Source: Calliopum simillimum (Eukaryota; Arthropoda; Insecta; Diptera; Lauxaniidae). From it: a stretch of DNA of 64,000 nucleotides. Made by a program: the position numbers and the translations under genes. The notes beneath the pieces are model-generated. The model did no database searches. It saw only the letters and a list, made by a program, of their open reading frames with translations, and was not told the DNA's origin. Each line of letters opens with the position of its first letter. Within the stretch, counting starts at the first letter, position 1. The stretch is from NCBI GenBank assembly GCA_951812925.1, contig OX638370.1:27209964-27273963 (forward strand). Direction: 5' to 3'. This document shows, in pieces, positions 11,586-23,263 of the stretch.

Positions 11586-11698
11586 TTGAGTCGCCCAGAT
11601 CCCAATGCGGATAAGTCCATTTTTTCATATTCTCAAAATCACAAATTTTCTCAATTTAAGTTTTTTGGACTTATCCGCATAGGCTTCTGAGCGACTCA
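11586..11698. repeat. Short hairpin repeat with GCGGATAAGTCCA arms
   Basis: The left arm, 11586-11621, contains GAGTCGCCCAGATCCCAATG and GCGGATAAGTCCA. The right arm, 11665-11698, is its imperfect reverse complement (TGGACTTATCCGC and GAGCGACTC). It is probably a miniature foldback element. Confidence 0.55.
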
Positions 11699-11879
11699 TT
11701 CAGTATACGATTTCCCAATTTAATCTTCTATTTTGTGAAGTTTGGTCAAATAATGCCTGAGCCAAAAAACTGGGGTCAAAGTTCAAGAAATCAATAAATA
11801 TCTCCATAGCTGTTCAGATGTTTCGCATAGAGATATTACTTTTCTTTACGTTGTTCCTGGCAGCATAGTGTGTTATATT

Positions 11880-12425
11880 AATCGCCCTTACTATTTTCCT
11901 CAAACATTTTTTTCCCACGAACTCACCCCCTATCTCTACCCCTTAAAGGTCGCTTCACAAAAAAAAGACGTTTTTATGTAACTTACCTTGCCCACTTTCA
12001 AGGTTCCTTAGTTGGGATAGAATGTGAGACCAACCCGCATTATTTCTTTCCATTCAACATTTTCCCTGAACATACTTACCCTCTATCTTTGCCACTTAGG
12101 GGGTCTCTCCTGCGAAAATTACGTATATAGGAAATAGACTTCGCCGACTTTCTGGGTGCACCTCAGTTTCATTTAAACGAAATTTTCGCAGAGGAGTCCC
12201 TCTAAGTAGCGAAGATAGAGGGCAAGTATGTACGAGGAAATTGTTAAATAATAAGATTAAAATAATGCATATTGGTCGCATTTTCCACTAAGGCACGCTG
12301 GAAGTGGGCGAAGTCAGTTTTATGAAAACGTATTTTTTGCAGGGGAGCGTATCTAAAGGATGGTGATAGGGGGTAATTCGTTCATGGAAAATGTTGAGGT
12401 AGGTTGGTCATATATTTTACTTCAC
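11880..12425. mobile_element. Foldback element of the ACTTACCCTCTATC family, copy 3
   Basis: Plus-oriented units run 11880-12135 (CATACTTACCCTCTATC at 12068, CCTGCGAAAATTACG at 12109). A sharp orientation switch at about 12150-12170 leads into the minus-oriented mirror (CGAAATTTTCGCAGAGG at 12179, AGATAGAGGGCAAGTATG at 12211, GAAGTGGGCGAAGTC at 12300). It is the clearest inverted copy of the family and should fold into a long hairpin. Confidence 0.65.
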
Positions 12426-13439
12426 CAGGTGAACTCTGAAAACCGGAGAAAAATCTAGTACGCCGTTCTAAAACTTACTCAACAGATCTCAGTTCTTATC
12501 ATCTTAATGTTCTATCCTAATATCAGAAAATTAAAGATCGCAGAATTAAAGATCGATAAATCCATTAGAACAGTTTTAAAAAAAGGTTTTGAATGCTTTT
12601 TGCCAAACGTAGGTCTCCACTTTTAAATTTTTCGTCATAACTTTGGTAATAAGAGTCGGATCTTAAAACATGATGTTTAGATGTTTTTGTCTCAAAAAGG
12701 TTATTTTTTTTTTTTTGCATAAAAACGATGATATATCAAACTTCACGATCGGACTGTAAATACCGAAAGTATGATAAAAATTGTTAATTGTTGCTGCGTT
12801 CGGTCAAATATAAAAAATTTTCCAAATTGTCTTGTAAAAATGCTTCGGATTTGATGGTGTACTCCGCACTTTTTTTTTCTGGAACGATCTTATGTAAATA
12901 TCCCCATAAAATATTAAGCCCGACGCACACTGGCCGGAATATCAAAAAAGCTGGTCAAAATTCGAAAAATAAAGTTGTTGTCTTTGCACTTTTAATTGTT
13001 GGTAATGGTAGAATATTATCCACTTTGCTCGTTTCAGTGGTCAGAAAGACCTCTGTGCCTAAAAAACTCTTCTCGTTTGAGTTTGAAGTTCACCTATTCT
13101 TGGGAAGATTTTTTTTTTTGTTTTTTTAGTATAAATCGTCTCAGTAAACAAGTGGAAAAAATAACTTCTGTTCATCTTTTGCAATGTAACGAAATGGAGT
13201 CCCTCAGTGAAGGTTCATTTAATATGTTTCTCAAATCCAAAGCGCTTTATCTCGTTCACAGTTTATATAAATAGGCAACTGTTTCGTAAAAATATATACA
13301 CAAAAAAATTGTTGAAGTCGTTTTTAATATAATAAATGTTACAGCATCCACTGCCATCCGTCTAGTTTCCACATGCATCTTATTAGGGGTATATTTTTCT
13401 ACAAACCAGAAAAAAACTAGCTGCCCGGAGGTGCCCGCG
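12426..13439 (+). other. Intronic sequence, nothing recognised
   Basis: Single-copy-looking AT-rich intron. Open frames of up to 113 codons here show no domain and no splice-supported continuation. Confidence 0.45.
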
Positions 13440-14040
13440 AGAAAGTTATTAGGACTTTTGTAAAATATTTCATTGTCGTAATAATTGTTCCCAGAAACAA
13501 AACTTTTGTAGATAAAGACGCTGTTCAGTATATTTTGACCGAAATTTTGGATGCGCCATTTTGTGTTACAAAAATGAATTTCATATTTCTAATCAGCAAC
13601 GTCATAAGTCCGAATAACTCACTTCTTATTGATTAATATAGTTTTGCACTAAACGGTTAGTCATTGTGGATCGGCCATTTTGTATTTCGTAAACCAGATT
13701 TCAGATTAGTTATAAGCAACATCTGAAACTCCCATGTACCGTTTTTGGTAGTAATAAATACAGCTTAGCAGTATTTAGTCCACGATTTTGGATTTTGTTT
13801 TTTTAAAAATTGATTTCATATTCGTAATCGGCATCATCACAAGCCTCATATTACCGATTTTCGTGAGAATATATTTGGTTATGCATTATTTGTGCACCAT
13901 TGTGGATCCGCCATTTTATTTTTTTAAAAATGGATTTCGGATTCGTAATCAGCACCATCAAAAACCCCTTATTACCTTCTTTCAGAATTTTGGCCAACTT
14001 TTTCGATTTTCCGACCACTGTGCGACGTCTAAAAATTTTG
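13440..14040 (+). repeat. Tandem repeat, about 118-bp unit, four copies
   Basis: The phrase GCCATTTT (usually after GTGGATC) recurs at 13555, 13674, about 13792 and 13910, at spacings of 119, 118 and 118 bp. Each unit continues with AAAATGGATTTCATATTCG-like sequence and AATCAGCA. The copies are clearly diverged. The apparent open frames across it follow the repeat. Confidence 0.6.
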
Positions 14041-14183
14041 CTACGTCTTTTTGGAATTCTGATTCAGAATCTGCAATGCTCAATATCATCTCTAGATAGC
14101 TGCTCAGGAATATTGACTTTTAACATTTTAGCGACACTAATGCCCTAGAAATTTAAAAATTGTTTTTATTGATATGCGCTTTA

Positions 14184-14290
14184 TTAAATGGATGATACTC
14201 AGAAAGTAATGATCGACTTGAAAAAATTAAAAACATGGTTCAAGTAAGAAAATTAAGGCTATTCGGTCGGCAGCCAAAGTTAACTAGAAA
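14184..14290 (+). repeat. Dispersed repeat fragment shared with 59198-59300
   Basis: AATGGATGATACTCAGAAAG at 14186 matches AATGGATGATAACTCAGAAA at 59201, with related sequence for about 100 bp further (AAAATTAAGGCTATT against AAAATTATGGCTAAC). Family unknown. Confidence 0.4.
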
Positions 14291-14640
14291 CATTTGAAAT
14301 AGCATCTTCTGCACTATAAAGCAGAGATAGCTCGGATCACAGGCCTGGCAGAGAAAAACGATTCAGAATCAGCGATTGAAAATTAACCAAAAAATGTTAT
14401 TGAGATATCATTCAAAATTTGTTTTCTCTCAAGTTGTTGCACTGTGTTAACTTTAACTGCTTCTGACTTGTTTTTTTATCTATCACGTCAGGGTTCTGAG
14501 CTATTTTTGTTTCAAAAGGCAGAAAATGTCATTTTCAGGCACAGCGCACTCATTAAACAACAACAAAACTTAAAATAGATTTTGTAGTAAATTATTCTGC
14601 TTTATGGTGTGAAATTTAAACGAAAACCTACGAATATATA

Positions 14641-15361
14641 CAGAATGGTTGGTAATTGGTAGAACACCGGAAAATGTAAGAGTTCTGCGACAATTCTGAA
14701 CGACTTTTCTTAGTTATATTTTTTGAAATTCGTAAAACTGACGGAGATACGGCTATCGGAAGATTGGGATATAGCTTTATGAAAGCCGGAACTGGAAAAT
14801 TGGAACCCCTTAATGGGTTTTAAGATTATTAGTGCCACCTGAAAGGTATTTTAATTGGTTACAAAATTGGCGTACGAAAATTTTAAATCTGATTTTTGGT
14901 TTTCGAGATATGGCAAATTTTCAAAAATTTTGTCAAAAAAACTATATTATTACACATAGTTTTAGTCACAAATTTCTTTCATTTGATATGTAATTTGTGC
15001 CTGATTAGCATATTTTTTTATAGGAAAACAAAAAAGTAAACCAAAGAAATTTTCATGCAATTTACCAAAACATTGCCATAGCACTGAAAATTCGTCAAAT
15101 CTGGAAAACCATGACTCGGAATTAAAACTTTGGTATACCAATTTTGTAGCCAATTAATCATATGACATCAATATTAAAAAAAGCCATCAAGGGGTTCCAA
15201 ACTTATACCGGTTTTCATAAAGCTATATATATTCCGATCTTCCGATGGCTATATCTCAGTCAGTTTTGCGAATTTCGAAAAATGTAACTAAAAAAAGATG
15301 TTCAGAATAGTTCCAGAAATCTTATATTTTCCGTTGTTCTATCGAATCTCAACCAACTTAG
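14641..15361. mobile_element. Foldback MITE with about 176-bp inverted arms
   Basis: The left arm (14641-14816) carries GTAGAACACCGGAAAAT, GAAATTCGTAAAACTGAC, GGAAGATTGGGATATAGC and TTGGAACCCCTT. The right arm (15184-15361) is its reverse complement with about one mismatch in five. A 367-bp AT-rich loop separates them. TA lies directly left of the element (14639-14640). No coding capacity. It ends 113 bp before the last sm exon. Confidence 0.7.
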
Positions 15362-15474
15362 GTTAGTAAGGCACTTTTAATACTTCAGGGTCTCATTTTA
15401 TCGAAAAAAAAAACTAAAACCATATATACAAATACTAATACATTTTCCAAATTTATTTTTTCTCACATTCTCAG

Positions 15475-15611
15475 GTACCAAATTCCCCTTCATCATGAAA
15501 CTCTGCTTCTCATCGTCAAAGAGTATGAATGGCGCTTGGAATAATGCTGCCAATGAGGGTATGATTGAAAAGGAAAATGACGCTGAAGCGAAACCGGAAC
15601 CCTACAATTGA
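15475..15611 (+). CDS. sm: Smooth / hnRNP L-like, terminal coding exon
   Basis: This exon completes the codon left in phase 1 at 2212 and encodes GTKFPFIMKLCFSSS, the last strand of RRM4. That matches the PYTLKLCFS region that ends animal hnRNP L. A short tail follows with SMNGAWNNAANEG and a charged end rich in Glu, Asp and Lys (EKENDAEAKPEP), stopping at TGA 15609-15611. The acceptor is a strong pyrimidine tract, TCACATTCTCAG, before 15475. Together the three exons give 205 residues, all in one frame, so the coding end of the gene looks intact despite the transposon-filled intron before it. The tail beyond RRM4 is fly-type and differs from vertebrate hnRNP L, which ends soon after the same strand. 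Confidence 0.93.
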
Positions 15612-18093
15612 GATTTAATAACTATTTTATAAAAAATGCAATTTCAATAAAAAAACAAAAACGCAATAAAAATAATATGAAATTGAAAATGAAAAAATAT
15701 ATAAAATATAGAGCGTGGAAAAGACAAGAAAAGAATGGAGAGCAAACAAGAGAGCAAGCAGGCAATAAATATGGCGCGAAGGATAATGATACTAAGGAAA
15801 TATAAAACTAAAAATATTTAATTTAAAAAAATAAATAAATTGCATGCAATTAATTATGGTTATAAAAAGAAGCAACAAAGAAAAAACAAAATGTTTAGGT
15901 TATATAAACAAAAAATGGAAAAAAACAAAACAAGGGACAGCATGATGTTTTGAAGAAGAACAAATAAATTAATATAAAGAAAATATAAAAACAAAAGCCG
16001 TTGAAAATGAATGAATTACGCAGAACAGCAACAAACAAATATTAACAATTTGTATAGAAATTTGCTAAATTGTTGCTAAAATATTGAAGAAAAGAAATAT
16101 TGAAAAAAAAAACAAAGACATAATTGTTAAAAATAATTGTTTTCTTAGTTTTGCCAAACTTATGATTTTTTATAAATTTAATTTTTATTTTTAAAACAAA
16201 AAAAAAAAAAATATTTCTTAATGATTGTGTGCTACATTTTTGTTGAATTTTGTTGTTAATTTTATGTATGTAGATTTAAATTATTGAAAAATATAAAAAA
16301 ATAAAACTACAGACAAACAAATAAATATGAATATGAATTGTTTTTTATATTTAATTTAAAAAAAAAAAAATGTTTTTAAAATACTTAAATAATAAAACAG
16401 CAGAATTATTTTTTAAAAACAAAATAAATGTCTTACTTTTACTTTTTTTTGTATGCAAAATTAAAAAAAAAAATATAAATATTAAAAAAAAAAAATATAA
16501 TAATAAAAAAAACTTAATTTGACAATATGGCGAAAATACAAAATTTAAGTGAAAGAAGGAAAAAACAATTAATAAAATAATAGCAAAAGTAAGCAAATAA
16601 AAGTAAAACCAAAAAGTAAATAAAAAAAAAAATATTTTAAAAATTTCTTTAGACTTGTGTAGAGTATTATTTTTTTGCAAAAAAAAAAAACTAAAAAATA
16701 CTATGTTTTAAGTTTTTGAATAAAAAAAAAAATTAATTAATTTTACTTGAAAAAGGCAAAATTTAAATGTGCAATTTATAAAAAGAAACATTATTGAATA
16801 AATAAATTGCAGAGCAACAACAAAATGATGATAAAAGACATTACTTTTAGCTTAATACATTTCTTTTTTAATATGTATTAAAATTAAATTTAAAAATGAA
16901 GCAAAGAATTAAATAAAAATTTTCGCAAAAGTAAAAAAAGAAGTAGTGAATGAAGTAAAGGAAATAAAACTTAAACTTAAGCAAGTACTTACTTAAAAAT
17001 AAACAAAAAACATACATACATACATATACATGTGTAAAATAAAATGAACAAAATAAAAAATATTTTATATATAATTTTTTTGCCGCTACTATAAAAAAAA
17101 AAATAATTTAAATGCAATTTTTTTATAAAACCAAAAAAAAAAAATTTATTTAGAAAAAAAAAACACTCTGCAGCAAACAAGAAAAATATCTTTTACAAAC
17201 GAACAAAAAAATTTCATTAAAAACAAATTCATTTATTTTCTTATTTTTATTTTTCAGCAGAAAAAAAAAAACTAATTATTTAAAAATCTGCAAATAAGCA
17301 AAAATAAAAACAAAATGAAAAAAACATTATGCAGCAATATCAGAAACAACCATATCATGGCTAACAAAACAAAAAAAAAAAAGCTAAGCAAGAAAGCAAA
17401 CAGTGGCAAAGATTTTAGAAATTTTTAATAAATTTTGATTTGTATCAAAACTCATTGATTTCATATGCATACAGGGAGAAAAATATTTAAAAGCGAAAAT
17501 TTAACACTTTAAGAAATTTTGTCTATATTATATAAGCGAAATTTATTTTTAGTTATGTTGCACTTACTTATAAACTGTCGTCGGAATTGTCGAAAATTAA
17601 CATTTTTTGTTTTGCGCTTAAGTTATTTTATTTAAAATTAATTTGTTTTTTTTATATTTATATTTAAATTCATTTCGAAAATTTTTTATTGCTTACGCAA
17701 AATAATTTTTTTATGTATTTCACTACAATGCTGCAGTAGCTATTAAACTTTTAAGCTACATACTATACACTATTGCATTGCATATCAAAATGTTTACTGC
17801 AGCGTGGTTTCTAAAGTCTGAACATTTTTGTTATAATTTCGATTTTTTGAACTACATATATTAATTGGTATGGTTTTTTTGGAAAAATCTTATGGGCTGT
17901 TGATGATTTAGGTCAAAAAAGTTAAAATTCAAGTAAGCACTGCTTTTTGAATCAGCGGTACGCTTCGATATTTGTACTTCATGAAAATATGTGCGCTTCG
18001 AAAGTAGCTCTTGATAGAGTTTTTGTATTTCTGGCAATTTATGATGTAGCAATTTATGATATACCAGACCAAACAGGATAATTGTACATGGTA
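15612..18093 (+). other. sm: Probable 3' UTR of sm
   Basis: Directly after the stop the sequence becomes extremely A-rich, with long A and T runs and many AATAAA/ATTAAA hexamers (for example near 15646, 15827, 15965 and 16796). No transposon is recognisable until the Helitron starting at 18094. By position it is the 3' UTR of sm, but the poly(A) site cannot be chosen by eye because candidate signals are everywhere. Apparent small open frames here are shadows of low-complexity DNA. Confidence 0.6.
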
Positions 18094-18550
18094 CTAGTTG
18101 CCCCTGGGGCGACTTTGTTGTCCATCGTTTCCGATACCCTTTAAAAATGTTTGTACTCAATCTCTTTCATCTCTGTAAAAAAATGTGAAAACTTGTTTCT
18201 TTAATATCGCTGTCTTGGACATATCCCCAGCGGATATTATTTGTCTCAGTGTCAGAATTTTTAATATCCCAGGCGAAGCTGTAGGAATTTTAAATTAGAG
18301 TTTGCCTTGGAATCTCATCTGAGAACATAGCTTTGAAAAAAAAAAAACATTCAAATTGTACATCTGATTTTCGAAGTACTGGATTTTCCAAGAACCCGTA
18401 TGAAGCCGAATGTATTTCTAAACAAAGTGTATTCTTAAACCTTCTATGCAAAATATCTATCAAAGAAAAAAAAAATCATGCAAATCGGACAAAATGTTTC
18501 TCGTGTTTTGGAGTCACAGACAAACAGACATTGTATTTTATATAGTAGTA
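18094..18550 (-). mobile_element. Non-autonomous Helitron, first of a tandem pair
   Basis: Read on the minus strand, it starts next to TACTACTATATAAAATAC (18550-18533) and ends with CTAG at 18094-18097, followed by T. GGGCAACTAG-type sequence with an upstream short hairpin is recognisable. Its 5' end directly abuts the CTAG of the next Helitron. Non-coding; the same family as 373-815. Confidence 0.65.
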
Positions 18551-18989
18551 CTAGTTGCCCCGGAGCGACTTCGTTCGCCCGTTCCCGATACCTTTTAAAA
18601 ATGTATGTACATAATCCCATCCATATCTGTAAAACAGTTTCAGAAGGTGTATTGGACATTTTTTCAGCGGATGTTTTTTGTCTCGGTGCCAGTATTTTTT
18701 AACATACCGGGTGAGGCTGTGGGTTTTTCAAATTAGGTTTGTCCTGGAATCTCACCCGATAGCATGCCTTCGAAAGCAAAAAATCATGCAAACCGGTTAA
18801 CTGATTTTCGAATTATGGGGTATGCCAAGAACCTGGACAAAGCCGAAGTATTTCAAAATAAAATGAATCCTTAAACCTTGTCATGCACAATACCTATAAA
18901 GGAAAGGAAAAATTATGCAATTTGGACGAAGGATTCTTGAGTAATGGAGACACAGACAGACAGACTTTGTATTTTATATAGTAGTCTGA
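18551..18989 (-). mobile_element. Non-autonomous Helitron, second of a tandem pair
   Basis: On the minus strand the 5' end is A/TCAGACTACTATATAAAAT at 18989 and the 3' end is GCGAACGAAGTCGCTCC, with a GCGA/TCGC hairpin, then GGGGCAACTAG ending at 18551. The A before and T after fit Helitron insertion. Well preserved but with no coding capacity. Confidence 0.75.
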
Positions 18990-19004
18990 TGATAATTCTA
19001 AATC

Positions 19005-19510
19005 CTTGGGAAGCATGTATTCTCCTATCACTCCTAGGAAGAGCATGGGGTCAAAATGAAACGTCCCCGCTTGACACGTTCTTTTGAAATGAGCTTTATC
19101 CCTTGTCACGACTTTCTTGGGTTTCCTTCTCCAACAAGCTTTTCCAGACTGTTTTTGGTCTACCACGTTCTCTATAGCCTTATGGACTCTACTCAAAGGC
19201 TTGACGGCGTACTTCGCTGTGTATTTTCCGGAGGGTATGACCTATTCATTCCCACTGGCGTAGCTTGATCTCATTTGCTATGGGCATCAGATTGCATTTG
19301 ATGTCATTTCTGGGTGTGTTGAACTACACGCTTTTAGTCTTGGATCTATTAATCGTAAGACCGGTCTTTTGCAATTCCAAGACAAGATCTTCAATCTTGC
19401 TTTGGATATCTGAGTGTTTGCACAACAGTGTAGTTGATACCCTCTAGATGTTCGGCAACGTTCCATTAGATAACTCTTTTGGCCATATTAAGAGCTTTAT
19501 CTAGAATAGT
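19005..19510 (-). pseudogene. RTE-like LINE reverse transcriptase fragment, internally deleted, copy 1
   Basis: The minus strand encodes broken pieces of a non-LTR retrotransposon polymerase. Near 19290-19450 lies QSKIEDLVLELQKTGLTIN followed by KTK, the stretch just after the catalytic YADD box. Near 19050-19200 lies a C-terminal part with SRVHKAIENVVDQKQSGKA, resembling the RGRPKTNWKRSL region in another frame. The roughly 350 bp that should lie between are missing. The 3' tail is near 19010 (GGAGAATACATG). The same deletion junction is seen in 19709-20235. Confidence 0.65.
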
Positions 19511-19518
19511 GAAGCTCA

Positions 19519-19706
19519 CACACTAAAAAATGATACTTTACTTTTCTTACTTTTGATTCCTTTTAGTATTGATTTTAAACTTTTTTGGTATTAAATACCG
19601 ATATGTATGAAATTTATTCCAAAATAGTTTAAAATTAATACTCTTTTTGGCATTGTTCTATATAAATACTTATTGGTTTTAAAATTAAACTAAAACTTTT
19701 ACTGTG
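19519..19706 (+). mobile_element. CACAC-ended MITE, copy 2
   Basis: Ends CACACTAAAAAATG and AACTTTTACTGTG, interior TAGTATTGATTTTAAAC and TAAATACTTATTGG. It matches the MITEs at 9641 and 47099 and lies between two copies of the same LINE fragment. Confidence 0.6.
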
Positions 19707-19708
19707 TA

Positions 19709-20235
19709 TTCTTATGAACTCCACCCAAGGGCGTGGCAGCATACTTTCCTGTGTTTTTTTCCGGAAGGTATGAACCATCCATCCCCACATGTGTCGCTTG
19801 ATCTCACTTGCTATGGGTTTGATATCATTTCTGGATGCATTCAGCTTTTAGTCTTAGCTGCATTGATCTTAAGACCGGTCATTTGCGATTCCAAGATAAG
19901 GTTTTCAATCTTGCTTTCAATATCTGAGTGTTTGGAAGTCAGTATAGTCGACATCATCTAGATGTTCGGTAAAGTGGATAACTTTTTTGACCATATTAAG
20001 AGCTTTATCTAGGATAGTGAGACACATATGTTTTTTCAAAAGTCCCTTTCGAAGGCAGCGCTATAGCCTACGAAGACAAGTTGAAGTGCAGCACACGAAC
20101 ACGCATTATTGTTTGTCGGATTCCTGCTTGTTGCTTTCAGATGACCGAATCAGTTTTTTCGCTTACTCTTACAATTTTTTTAGTGCCCAGAGCAAACTTA
20201 TGCCTCTATAATTTCGGGACTCGCTAAGATCATGT
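19709..20235 (-). pseudogene. RTE-like LINE reverse transcriptase fragment, copy 2
   Basis: 19709-20045 repeats 19185-19505 base for base with moderate divergence, including the internal deletion. It runs further, to about 20235, where the minus strand carries the remains of the N-terminal RT motif (GCGAGTCCCGAAATTATAGA, equivalent to the ECRNY box seen at about 26660). Stops and frameshifts throughout. Confidence 0.6.
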
Positions 20236-22911
20236 TTAGAGATTCACAATTTTGTCTTTGACAGGGCGATTTTTTTTGGAGTTTTCAGACGATATTTTGC
20301 GTCCGCATATGCAGCACTTTTCACTACGCTTGCTAGGTCGTATTTTAACGTGGGCCGAAATGGAACGTCTTCATCTTATATATCATACACGAAAGTTTTT
20401 AAACTCTATTTGGTACCCTCGGCAATCCCAAAAAAAAAACAGTGTTGACAAATGTAAAAGAAGTTTCATCAGCAAAAATCAAAGTATATTCTTTCGAAAA
20501 AACTTTCCAATTTGTATATATAGTTCGCAAGTATTTTTTCGTCTTTTTTATGAATTTTTTTTAAAATTTTTTATTCGAATTTGGCTTAATCTCTTCATTT
20601 GTAACATGACTTATTTCTCATATAATTTAGTTTTAAAATTGTGTAAAATAGTAGTTTATATGTGTTTACAAAAAGTATGTACTTAATATCATATACAAAA
20701 AACAAAAATTTCATGAAAAATCTCGTTTAAAAATTTTTAATTTTATTTGAAAAAAAACTATTAAAATTAATAATAAACATTTAAATAACAAAAAAAAAAA
20801 AGTAAACATCGATCTAAAGCTCCTACTTAGCGATACTTGAAGGTACTTTAAATTATAAAGTGAAAATTAAAAATATTTTAATAATAATTATAATTAAAAA
20901 ATTTAAAAAATAAAACAGTTTTATGTAAAACATTAATCGAATGGTAGCTATAAATAATTTTATTAAATCATATGCTAATTTTTAGAATTATGTATAAAAT
21001 TTGTTGTTCATTCTTTATGATTATTTTTATTCATATTATTATTGTTTTCTTTTTTTATTTCTTAATTTTATAAATAATTACGCTATGGTTCGTACAATTT
21101 TACAATTTATATATAAATATAAATATATTTATGTATTTGTATGATTTTATTTTTATGCTTTAAATAAAATATTTGGTTTCTTTATTAATTTTTTACACTT
21201 ATTAAATTGATGCTTTTGTAATATGTTTAGCATTATATTTTAATTTTTAGTTTTTAATGTTGTGTTAAAATTTTTTGTAAATTTTTTTATTTTTCTTTGC
21301 TAATTAAGTTCTACATTATGCGCTATAATTATTTACAATAAAAATTTCAAAAAATGTTTTCTTTAAAAAAAAAAATATTTGTTTTATTTTCTTACAACAA
21401 AATATGTATCATTTATTATTATTTTTTTAATTTTGTTTAATTTTCAGCAAACTTCATTGAGCAGGAATTGAACTAAAGGACAAATAAATAGCACACAAAG
21501 ATTTGCGCTTTTTACAGTTTTTTTTTTTTATTTATTCTGAAAACAAATTTTCTCCCTGTACACTGAAAACTCTTCCCTAGAAAAACAAAAACGAAGAAAA
21601 AAATTTGCCAAAAAATTTAAACCAAAACATAAACAAAAAACTCCTGAAAATTTAACATATCGAAATTTTTTTATTAATATTTTTGTCAAAACATTTAAAG
21701 TAATATATGAAATGTAATGAAAAAGCATAAAAAACTAAACTAAAAGAAAACAAACAATTAATATTAAGGCTTAAGTTAGTTTTTAATAAATAACAAATAA
21801 GTAAGAAGAATGTGCATATGAGCGAAGTAAAAAGTCCCAACTCTACGAACATAATCCAAAAAACTTAAAATACATGATAAAAAATTATTTTTAAATTAAA
21901 ATTAAGCAGCATTTCAAGCAGAAAAATTTTTAGCGTAACGAATTATTTTGTTTTTCTTATTTTAATAACTTTACTTTTTCCCAATATGCTTTTTAAATAC
22001 AAAAAAAAAAAAACAATATATAATAATTTTAAGCTCAAAAAATTTTGTTTTTAAAACAAAAAAAAAAACATTTTTTTCTATTTGAAAAAATTTAGCAAAA
22101 TTCTTTAGTCAAAAATTAAAAATTGTTATTTAGTTCAAAATTTCACAAAATTAGTTAATTTTATTTTAGCATAAAGTTTAGCTTTTAAATTAAAACAACA
22201 AAAAAGGAAAAATCTTTCTATTAATTACTAAGTTAGAAATTTAACTAATTAATTTTTATGCTTATTAACGGTTGTCAGTTTACTTCTTTTTCTCTCGCAA
22301 CAACAATAGCAAGAAGTATTTGAGTAAAAATTGTAATGCTTTTTTTTAGATTAAATTTTCATTGCATGCCTTGTTCAATTTCGATAAAAAATAAGTTTTC
22401 TCCATAATACAGCGTAAGTTTCGGTACAATGCTCTTTAAACTTAAGTTCTCTGCAACGTTCGAGAAGCACTGAAGTTGCGCTGCTTCTAAAGCTGTTGCT
22501 GAAGACAATTGTCTTGAAAATTATTTAAAAAGGTTTATAACCCTATTATGTATGGCAACTCAACTCAACAGGCCTGTTCCGTTGTCCGTGTGGTTTCAAA
22601 TACTTTTCATTGAGGAGGCGTTTTGATGAAAATGGTGAGTAACACGAGATAAAGTATAAGAATTTTTTAAATTATAATATTAATTAGCATTAACGAAAAA
22701 GTAACCGTTTTGGAAATATTCTTAAAAAGCTTCAAAAAGTCGAAAAATTTGACTTTATCGAATATTTCCGAAGCAGTGACTTTCTCGTAAATAGTAATCA
22801 ATATTATTTGTAGAACATGTAATTTCCCACAAAAAAGTTTCTAATACTTTTTATCGTGTGACCCTCTATTTTCTTCAAAACAGCCATCTAAATGAAAAGT
22901 AATTGAAACTA
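20236..22911 (+). other. AT-rich sequence without recognised genes
   Basis: Very AT-rich, with long A/T runs and many AATAAA hexamers, in character like 15612-17800. I find no transposon ends. Around 22380-22660 the base composition is more balanced and includes ATGAAAATG/GTGAGT at about 22625, which could be a splice donor but has no other support. Confidence 0.45.
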
Positions 22912-23263
22912 AAGGGTTTTTCAAAAGAGACGCTACAAAAGTAAACCGATAGGGACAGCAAACGACGCTATATTTTTTCCCGCTCTCTTGACATTTCTCT
23001 TCAGTAAGGTTCGCCATTTCATCATGGAAAGATATACGAGCCAACAACGAGTAGAAATTATTAAAATTTACTACCGAAATTCGGAGTCAGTGGCCTCAAC
23101 CTTAAGGGAGCTACGTCCAATTTATGGTCGTCATAATCGTCCTACCAGATCAACAATTGAGCGTCTAGTGGAAAAATTTTAATTCATAGGCATACTACAA
23201 CATTTTCCCGTGCCAGTGAGACAAAGAAGTGCCCGTAGTGTCGAGAATATTGCTGCCGCTGCA

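Noticed and set aside
22560..22640. Possible first exon ending ATG...GTGAGT
   Set aside because: One donor-like match only; no downstream exon, promoter motif or coding continuation was found.
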